Assembly: GCA_003021175.1 (NCBI GenBank) | Contig: PXQV01000013.1 | Coordinates: 1-44,585 of the forward strand | DNA length: 44,585 bases | Direction: 5' to 3' | Source of the DNA: Halobacteriales archaeon QH_7_66_36 | GTDB taxonomy: Archaea; Halobacteriota; Halobacteria; Halobacteriales; Haloarculaceae | In this document: positions 39,822 through 44,585 of the stretch, one piece after another | Position numbering within the stretch: position 1 is the first letter of the stretch | Layout: each line of letters begins with the position of its first letter | The notes under the pieces: generated by a model | What the model saw: only the letters and a program-made list of their open reading frames with translations | Databases searched by the model: none | Told to the model about the DNA's origin: nothing | Program-made: the position numbers and the translations under genes

Positions 39822-42092
39822 TCAGTCGGCCGGTTCCGGTCGGCCGCCCCGTCCGCGCCGGCCGCCGAGGGTGATGAGGTGCAACACCGCGAGGCCGAGG
39901 CCGTACATCCCGACGACGGGAATCCCGAGCAGGAACATCATGAACACGCCGCGGGGCGAGACGAAGGCGACGATGGCGAGGATGGCGAGCGTGACGACCC
40001 GCCACCGGTCGCGCATCTGCCGGTAGTCGACGATGCCGCCCGCGTAGAACAGCCCCATCGACACCGGGATGCACGCCATCAGGCCGACGCCGACGGTGGT
40101 GAAGAACACCAGCCAGCCGAAGTTGTTGATCCGGTAGGCGATGACCATGTTCGACGCGAGCGCGTCGTTCGCGAGCCACGAGATGATACCCGGCGCGACG
40201 TAGAGGAAGCCGGCGAGACTCCCGGCCGCGAGCGTGACGAAGATGCTCCCGCCCCACACGAGCAGGACGCGGCGGTCGCCGCGGGCGAAGCCGCGGTCCT
40301 TCAGCGCCGGCCACGCGTAGTAGAGCAGGAGCGGTATCGTCGCCACCGCGCCGGCGACGGTCGCGACCTTGATCCCGAACACCAGCGCCTCGACGGGATG
40401 GAGCGTGACGAGCCGCACCTGTTCGGCGGTGACCTGATCTGGGAGTTGGGTGAGGAACTGCCGCTTCAGCCAGCCGATGCCGCCGGTGTAGAGGACGTAG
40501 AACGTCACCGCGAGCACGCTCATGAACGCCCCGACGATGAGGAACGCCTTCGAGCGGAGCGACGAGGCGATAAAGGCCAGATCGTAGTAGTAGCCGCCGA
40601 TGTCGTCCTCGTCCACCTCGTCTTCGGTGAACGCCGACATCATCCCCGCGCCCGTCTCCGCGAGGACGCTTCCCGACTCGTCGTCCTCGCTGGCGCTGGT
40701 CGGTGCATCCGCCGCGACCGGGGCATTGGCGTCAGCGCCGGTCGACTCGCCGTCTGCGTCGCCGTCGCTCGGTTCCGTCGCCGCCTCCGCCTCGTCGAAG
40801 CGGTCGAGGATCGCCTGCGCCTTCTCCTCGTCGTCAGCGTTCAGCGCGTCGTTCGCGAGCGCCAGCGCCTCGTCTTCGCCCATCTCGAGGAACGGTTCCA
40901 GCGGCGCGGCGCGGACGCCGCCCGCGTCGAGGTCACCGATGTCGATGTCGTCCGGGTCGCCCGCGCTCGCCGGCGCGTGGCTCCCCGGCACGGCGTCGGG
41001 GTCGGCGAGTTGGTCGAGCGTCCGGAACATCAGGACGACGACGGCCGCGCCCCCCGCAAGGAGAGCGACGAGGGCTGCCACGGCCCCGAACACGAGTGCC
41101 GGGTCGACGCCGGCTATCGACTGGACGGCGAGCGAGTCCGGGAACGTCGCGTCGAGATAGCCGCCGGCAAGCGGCACGGCGGCGAGGTCGCGCAACGTCG
41201 GGTCGAACGCGCCGGCGGCCGCGGCCCGGCCGACGAAGAAGACGGCCGCGCCGGCGACGAGGCCGACGCCGGCGACGGTGTTCCACCGCTCGCGGAGCAC
41301 CTGTCGCGTACCGACCCGGTCGCCGGCCGCGCGAGCGGTGACGAGAAAGCGCGTCAGGCCGAGCGAGAAGCCGTACAGCAGGACGAGCGGCGTCGCCCAC
41401 AGCAGCTGGGTGAGCGGATCCGGCGGCGTGAACAGCGCGCCCCCCGCGTAGAGCGCGAGGATGGCGTGTTTCCAGTAGTCACGGAACGTCTCGTAGGGGA
41501 CGACGCCCGACATCGCGAGCCCGGACATCACGAGCGGGAGCTGGGCGGCGAGGCCGAACGAGACCGACAGCAGGAAGACGAACTGCGCCCACTTCACGAT
41601 GGAGTAGGTGGGGTCGAGGTTCGCGGCGGTGGCGTTGCTGGCGAGGAAGTCGAAGGCGAGCGGGAAGAAGAGCAGATAGCCGTAGGCGGCCCCGCCGAGG
41701 AACAGCAGGACGGCGGTGACGACGGCGAGCGCGAGCTGCCACCGCGGGACGCCCGTCGGCCAGTAGCCGCGCTCCTTCAGCGCGTCACGCGCGTAGTAGA
41801 GCAGGAACGGCACCGCGAGGAGGACGCCGACGACCAACCCGATCTTCACCTGCAGGAGGATGACGTCGAACGGGGTGACGGCGACGACGACCACCTCCGG
41901 GGCCTGCGAGAGGAGGTCCGCCTTCAGCCGATCCCAGCCGAAGGCACGGAGAAAGTAGATCGAGCCGATGAGGCCGACGACGAAGACGATGAACACCTTC
42001 TGGAGATGCTTCTGTGCGGCGCGCAGCATTGAGCCCAGCGTCTCCCGACCGCCCTGAACCGTCCGAGCGACGTCCTCGTCGACAGCGGACAC
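39822..42092 (-). CDS. tatCt: Tat translocase TatC, double-domain form (TatCt)
   Basis: This 756-residue haloarchaeal protein has two fused TatC domains: the first at about residues 25-290 (GYWPTGVPRWQLALAVVTAV, VVPYETFRDYWKHAILALYA) and the second at about 520-745 (SKAFLIVGAFMSVLAVTFYV, IVDYRQMRDRWRVVTLAILA). They are separated by an acidic linker. Each contributes about six membrane helices. TatC recruits twin-arginine substrates, the dominant export route in haloarchaea and the route of the lipoprotein at 32789. It starts with GTG at 42090-42092. A TATA-like element about 26 nt upstream fits a leaderless transcript. Confidence 0.95.
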   Translation of the reverse strand: MSAVDEDVARTVQGGRETLGSMLRAAQKHLQKVFIVFVVGLIGSIYFLRAFGWDRLKADLLSQAPEVVVVAVTPFDVILLQVKIGLVVGVLLAVPFLLYYARDALKERGYWPTGVPRWQLALAVVTAVLLFLGGAAYGYLLFFPLAFDFLASNATAANLDPTYSIVKWAQFVFLLSVSFGLAAQLPLVMSGLAMSGVVPYETFRDYWKHAILALYAGGALFTPPDPLTQLLWATPLVLLYGFSLGLTRFLVTARAAGDRVGTRQVLRERWNTVAGVGLVAGAAVFFVGRAAAAGAFDPTLRDLAAVPLAGGYLDATFPDSLAVQSIAGVDPALVFGAVAALVALLAGGAAVVVLMFRTLDQLADPDAVPGSHAPASAGDPDDIDIGDLDAGGVRAAPLEPFLEMGEDEALALANDALNADDEEKAQAILDRFDEAEAATEPSDGDADGESTGADANAPVAADAPTSASEDDESGSVLAETGAGMMSAFTEDEVDEDDIGGYYYDLAFIASSLRSKAFLIVGAFMSVLAVTFYVLYTGGIGWLKRQFLTQLPDQVTAEQVRLVTLHPVEALVFGIKVATVAGAVATIPLLLYYAWPALKDRGFARGDRRVLLVWGGSIFVTLAAGSLAGFLYVAPGIISWLANDALASNMVIAYRINNFGWLVFFTTVGVGLMACIPVSMGLFYAGGIVDYRQMRDRWRVVTLAILAIVAFVSPRGVFMMFLLGIPVVGMYGLGLAVLHLITLGGRRGRGGRPEPAD

Positions 42093-42189
42093 ACGCGCCG
42101 TTGGGTGTCCCCCGTTATCAACCTTTCAGAGCGACGCCGGTCGCGCCGGAGAAGAAGGCTTACAACCGGGCGACGCCGAACCCACGGCA
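42093..42189. promoter_or_regulatory. Divergent promoters of tatCt and tatCo
   Basis: The 97-bp spacer has TTGATAACG (minus, about 42114-42122) for tatCt and ggcttacaacc (plus, about 42157-42167) for tatCo. Each stands about 26-30 nt from its start codon. Confidence 0.6.
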
Positions 42190-43389
42190 ATGGCCGAGGA
42201 GTCGGACGGGGACCGACAGGATCCCCCGGCGGACGACGCTCCCCCCGAGCCGGCGGTCCGTCCCGTCGACGACACCGACGGGTCCGACGACACGGTAGAG
42301 CCGGAGCCTGCGATCCAGCCGGTCGACAACGGCGATAGCGAGGACTCCGACGACGAGGCGGCTGCCGGAAGTGACGGAGCCGACGACTCCACCGACACCG
42401 GCGACGCACCAGCGGACGAGCCGGTCATCGAGAGCGACGACGACTTCGATTCGCTGTACGCCGAGGAGAACAGCCCGCTCGAAGCCAACGACACCGATCC
42501 GCCGGCGGACGCGGAGTCGGACGGCGGCTACACCCACGAGGAGGCGATGGGCGGGATATACGAGGACACGGCCGTCGAGCCGGAACCCGTCGACATCGAC
42601 GACGGGGGAATCGAGGGCGCGCCCGACGACGAGGAGATGCCGCTCGCCGACCACATCGAGGAGATGGTCAAGCGACTCGGCGTCGTCGTCGTCGTGATGG
42701 CCGGCCTCTCGGGCGTCGTGTTCCCGTTCGGCACGGACCTCATCAACTTCCTCTGGTTTCACTATCTCCCGGGCACCATCGCCCAGTGTCCCGGCGACGC
42801 CGCGACCGTCCAGACGATCAGCGAGGGCGGGGCCGCCTGTGCTCGGGTGTATCACCCGCTCGCGGTCGTCCTCGCGCGGCTGAAGGTGGCGACGCTGGCC
42901 GGCTTTATCGTCGCCCTCCCCGTGTTCGTCTACGAGACGTATCTGTTCATGCGGCCGGGGCTGTACCCCCACGAGCGCCGCTACTATATCGCCAGCGTCC
43001 CGACCAGCCTCGTCCTCGCGGCCATCGGAATGCTGTTCGCACACTTCCTCGTCATCCCGCTGCTGTTCGACTACTTCGTCTACTACTCGCAGAACGCGAC
43101 CGTCATCGCGTTCGGGCTGGCGGAGACGTTCGACCTCATCGTCCTCCTGTTGGGCGCGTTCGCGCTCGTCTTCCAGATTCCGCTGTTCATCATGCTCGCG
43201 CTGATGATGGGGCTGGTGACCCGCGAGTGGCTGGAGACCCGCCGGCTCATCTTCTGGGGCGTGTTCGCCGGCCTCGCGTTCCTGTTCACCGCCGACCCGA
43301 CCGGGATGGGTCCAATCGTCGTCGCGGCCACGATGATCGTCCTCTTCGAGGGGACGCTGCTGCTGGCGCGGTGGACCGGCAAAGAATAG
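42190..43389 (+). CDS. tatCo: Tat translocase TatC, single-domain form (TatCo)
   Basis: This 399-residue protein has an acidic, disordered N-terminal extension of about 145 residues (Asp/Glu/Pro rich). A standard six-helix TatC domain follows: LADHIEEMVKRLGVVVVVMA, then LFMRPGLYPHERRYYIASVP, FGLAETFDLIVLLLGAFALV and GLVTREWLETRRLIFWGVFA. The long acidic extension is a known haloarchaeal feature. It partners TatA in the membrane and is divergent from tatCt. The ATG at 42190 is firm. Confidence 0.94.
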   Translation: MAEESDGDRQDPPADDAPPEPAVRPVDDTDGSDDTVEPEPAIQPVDNGDSEDSDDEAAAGSDGADDSTDTGDAPADEPVIESDDDFDSLYAEENSPLEANDTDPPADAESDGGYTHEEAMGGIYEDTAVEPEPVDIDDGGIEGAPDDEEMPLADHIEEMVKRLGVVVVVMAGLSGVVFPFGTDLINFLWFHYLPGTIAQCPGDAATVQTISEGGAACARVYHPLAVVLARLKVATLAGFIVALPVFVYETYLFMRPGLYPHERRYYIASVPTSLVLAAIGMLFAHFLVIPLLFDYFVYYSQNATVIAFGLAETFDLIVLLLGAFALVFQIPLFIMLALMMGLVTREWLETRRLIFWGVFAGLAFLFTADPTGMGPIVVAATMIVLFEGTLLLARWTGKE

Positions 43390-43446
43390 TCGCGCTCCGT
43401 CGAACAGCGATACCCATTAGTTCGCGACGGACGGACGACTCGCGTA

Positions 43447-44031
43447 GTGCCGCGTTTCGAGTACCCCTGTCCCGACTGCCGCACCCGCACGAACCTCCAC
43501 GAGGCGGGCTGTGACTTCGACGGCGTGCGGTGGATCGACATTGAGGCCGCCTACGTCGACATCCTCACGCATCTCTCACAGGCGTCGCTGTCGGAAGGAC
43601 GGCTCCGCGAGACGGTCGACGACTGGGACCAACTCCACGCGCGGACGCTCTCGCGGCTCCAGCGCGACCAGCGCATCGAGGAGACGGACGACGGCCTCAC
43701 CCTGCTCACCGCCGAGGCGTACAAGGAGCGCGTCACCCACCCGACGATGGAGCCGCTCCAGACCATCTACGAGGAGGGGAGCGTTCACGGCGCACACGAC
43801 AACGCCGTGTTCGCGCTCGTCGCCTTCTACGAGATGGTCGGTCTCTCGTGGGCGGAGACGCGCGAGCAGATGCTGACGTGGCTGGAGGAGTCCGGAACGT
43901 GGGCGCGGGGCGGCTTCGAGGAGGCGAGCCCCGAGGAGTTGGTCGACTCGAAACGCCACGTGTACGAGCGAGGCTACGGCTGGAAGCAGGCCGGCAGGGA
44001 GGCGAAGGCAGTCATCGACCGGCGGTTGTGA
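43447..44031 (+). CDS. Zinc-knuckle protein, haloarchaeal orphan
   Basis: This 194-residue protein from a GTG start begins PRFEYPCPDCRTRTNLHEAG, then CDFDG, a small zinc-binding CPxC...H...C pattern. The remainder is helical and acidic, with winged-helix-like SRLQRDQRIEETDDGLTLLT. It ends with HVYERGYGWKQAGREAKAVI. No enzyme motif is visible. Similar conserved haloarchaeal proteins are uncharacterised. It lies 57 nt after tatCo and could be co-transcribed. Confidence 0.65.
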   Translation: MPRFEYPCPDCRTRTNLHEAGCDFDGVRWIDIEAAYVDILTHLSQASLSEGRLRETVDDWDQLHARTLSRLQRDQRIEETDDGLTLLTAEAYKERVTHPTMEPLQTIYEEGSVHGAHDNAVFALVAFYEMVGLSWAETREQMLTWLEESGTWARGGFEEASPEELVDSKRHVYERGYGWKQAGREAKAVIDRRL

Positions 44032-44034
44032 ACG

Positions 44035-44457
44035 TCAGCCGGCGTTGTGTGTCGTGTACTCCTCGTAAGCGCGTCGTTTGAGGTCGCGATACCGTTCCCG
44101 CGAGTCAAGCACCCACTTGTACTCGAATCCGGGTGGCGGGTCGCCCATCCAGTCGACAAGCGCTTCGGTGTCGTCGCAGGTGAACCGAATCTCGTTCCGG
44201 ATGTAGAGGGGGTCGAACCCGTGTTCGCGGAACAGGTCGAGCAGGAACTCCGTACGGTCGTTCTCGTTTCGCGCCTTTATTTCGAGTCGGGGACGGCCCC
44301 ACCGTCCGATGTCAAGGTAGCCGTCCGAGGCGTACCAGAGCTTGGCGAGCGTCGGGGTGAGCGAGAGGTCGTCGGGGAACCGCTTCTGGCCGGACGCGTA
44401 CCACTTCTGCCGGAGCCGGTCGAAGAACGGGTGTGTCCGCGACCAGACGGCGTACAT
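44035..44457 (-). CDS. LAGLIDADG-like homing-endonuclease fragment, 5' truncated
   Basis: The visible 140 residues contain LTPTLAKLWYASDGYLDIGR, a diverged LAGLIDADG-like segment, followed by LEIKARNENDRTEFLLDLFR and LYIRNEIRFTCDDTEALVDW. This is the order seen in homing-endonuclease domains. The frame stays open 12 codons upstream of the ATG at 44457 until the IS end, with no start codon there. The 5' part has therefore probably been cut off by the insertion. Function is doubtful. Confidence in the family is moderate. Confidence 0.5.
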   Translation of the reverse strand: MYAVWSRTHPFFDRLRQKWYASGQKRFPDDLSLTPTLAKLWYASDGYLDIGRWGRPRLEIKARNENDRTEFLLDLFREHGFDPLYIRNEIRFTCDDTEALVDWMGDPPPGFEYKWVLDSRERYRDLKRRAYEEYTTHNAG

Positions 44458-44491
44458 GTCGTGGTAGTCTTCAGCCTGAGCGTTCGGAGTA

Positions 44492-44583
44492 AACTACCCC
44501 GTCCTACTCGCTCCCTCGGGCCTTGCGGCGGTCGGTCACTCCTTGAGGGCGGGGCTTTCCTGCAACGACATTGTGCCCCGCGA
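44492..44583 (-). ncRNA. Putative omega-RNA 3' part of the IS605-type element
   Basis: By analogy with characterised TnpB systems, the tnpB 3' end and right end are transcribed as the guide RNA scaffold. Here the right end contains GC-rich inverted blocks. No direct evidence of transcription is available, so this is an inference. Confidence 0.35.
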
Positions 44584-44585
44584 CC
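44536..44585 (-). CDS. tnpB: tnpB, last codons (cut by window edge)
   Basis: Only 15 codons and the TGA are visible. The C-terminal sequence SRGTMSLQESPALKE-stop is typical of haloarchaeal TnpB proteins, RNA-guided nucleases of IS200/IS605 elements. Nothing can be said of the catalytic domain. The call rests on this short tail and on the downstream right-end sequence. Confidence 0.6.
   Translation of the reverse strand, partial: SRGTMSLQESPALKE

Larger units (their letters stand above)
44489..44585 (-). mobile_element. Right end of an IS200/IS605-type element with tnpB 3' end
   Basis: On the minus strand the window begins inside tnpB and ends with GCGAGTAGGACGGGGTAGTT and TAC, typical of haloarchaeal IS1341/IS605 right ends. 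The adjacent homing-endonuclease-like gene is truncated at this point. The rest of the element lies beyond the window. In this family the right-end transcript forms the omega-RNA that guides TnpB, and the flank beyond the end (TCCGAACGCTCAGG) would act as its guide. Exact boundary is inferred. Confidence 0.65.

Noticed and set aside
39720-42032. A 770-codon plus-strand open frame
   Set aside because: It is exactly antisense to tatCt, is a high-GC shadow rich in Arg/Glu/His, and has no domain.

Overview
This window is a piece of a haloarchaeal (class Halobacteria) chromosome. The evidence is the archaeal 16S rRNA 5' end, the very GC-rich third-codon positions and acidic proteins, and archaeal or haloarchaeal markers: MC1 chromatin protein, TBP, EndA, Hjc, a double TatC, Trm-G10 and several haloarchaeal orphan families. 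The genus cannot be fixed from the sequence alone.

Layout. 1-776 is the 5' half of a 16S rRNA gene on the minus strand, preceded by its leader and a tandem promoter array up to about 1500. 1505-30459 is a dense housekeeping region: mc1, an AbrB-like protein, pyrD, pheST, an FAD oxidoreductase, trpS, a degenerate Nudix protein, endA, zinc-ribbon and GIY-YIG proteins, larB, a DUF1931 histone-like protein, rpiA, a SWIM protein, hjc, a methyltransferase-ahcY-(secreted protein)-mtaD block, a broken GH15 gene, hisG, tbp, trmG10, a MNT/HEPN pair, rlmE, and a preQ0/queuosine-precursor transporter with an RHH protein. 30448-39753 is an AT-richer integrated element bounded by a 12-bp direct repeat. It carries a tyrosine integrase with its operon, an AAA+ ATPase, a divergent HhH-GPD DNA glycosylase, a winged-helix repressor with a palindromic operator, a Tat lipoprotein and a large HEPN-like protein. 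39754-44031 returns to chromosome (tatCt and tatCo, divergent). The window ends in a LAGLIDADG-like fragment abutting the right end of an IS200/IS605-type element with the last codons of tnpB.

Most notable. (1) pheST is preceded by a candidate leader peptide of 26 codons ending in GFGFFFRP-stop. Its ATG sits about 26 nt below a TATA-like box, which suggests phenylalanine-codon attenuation in an archaeon. trpS has an analogous short upstream ORF with a Trp codon and a 4-nt overlap with the trpS start. (2) The integrated element has recombined exactly over the start codon of an RHH gene. The native promoter is stranded 9.3 kb away at attR, and the element supplies a new 5' region with a Shine-Dalgarno sequence. 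(3) The element encodes a DNA glycosylase of unusual sequence, controlled from a divergent promoter that carries a perfect 12-bp inverted repeat. (4) A dispersed intergenic repeat with conserved ends and a variable, palindrome-loaded interior occurs three times. (5) The GH15 glucoamylase-like gene has one in-frame TAA and is otherwise intact.

How the genes work together. Translation and tRNA maturation are heavily represented (PheST, TrpS, EndA, Trm-G10, RlmE, preQ0 transporter). A SAM-cycle block links a methyltransferase, SAH hydrolase (overlapping stop/start) and an MTA/SAH deaminase. Two chromatin or transcription genes (mc1, tbp) and the two Tat translocase genes are core functions. All calls rest on reading the sequence; no database search was run.
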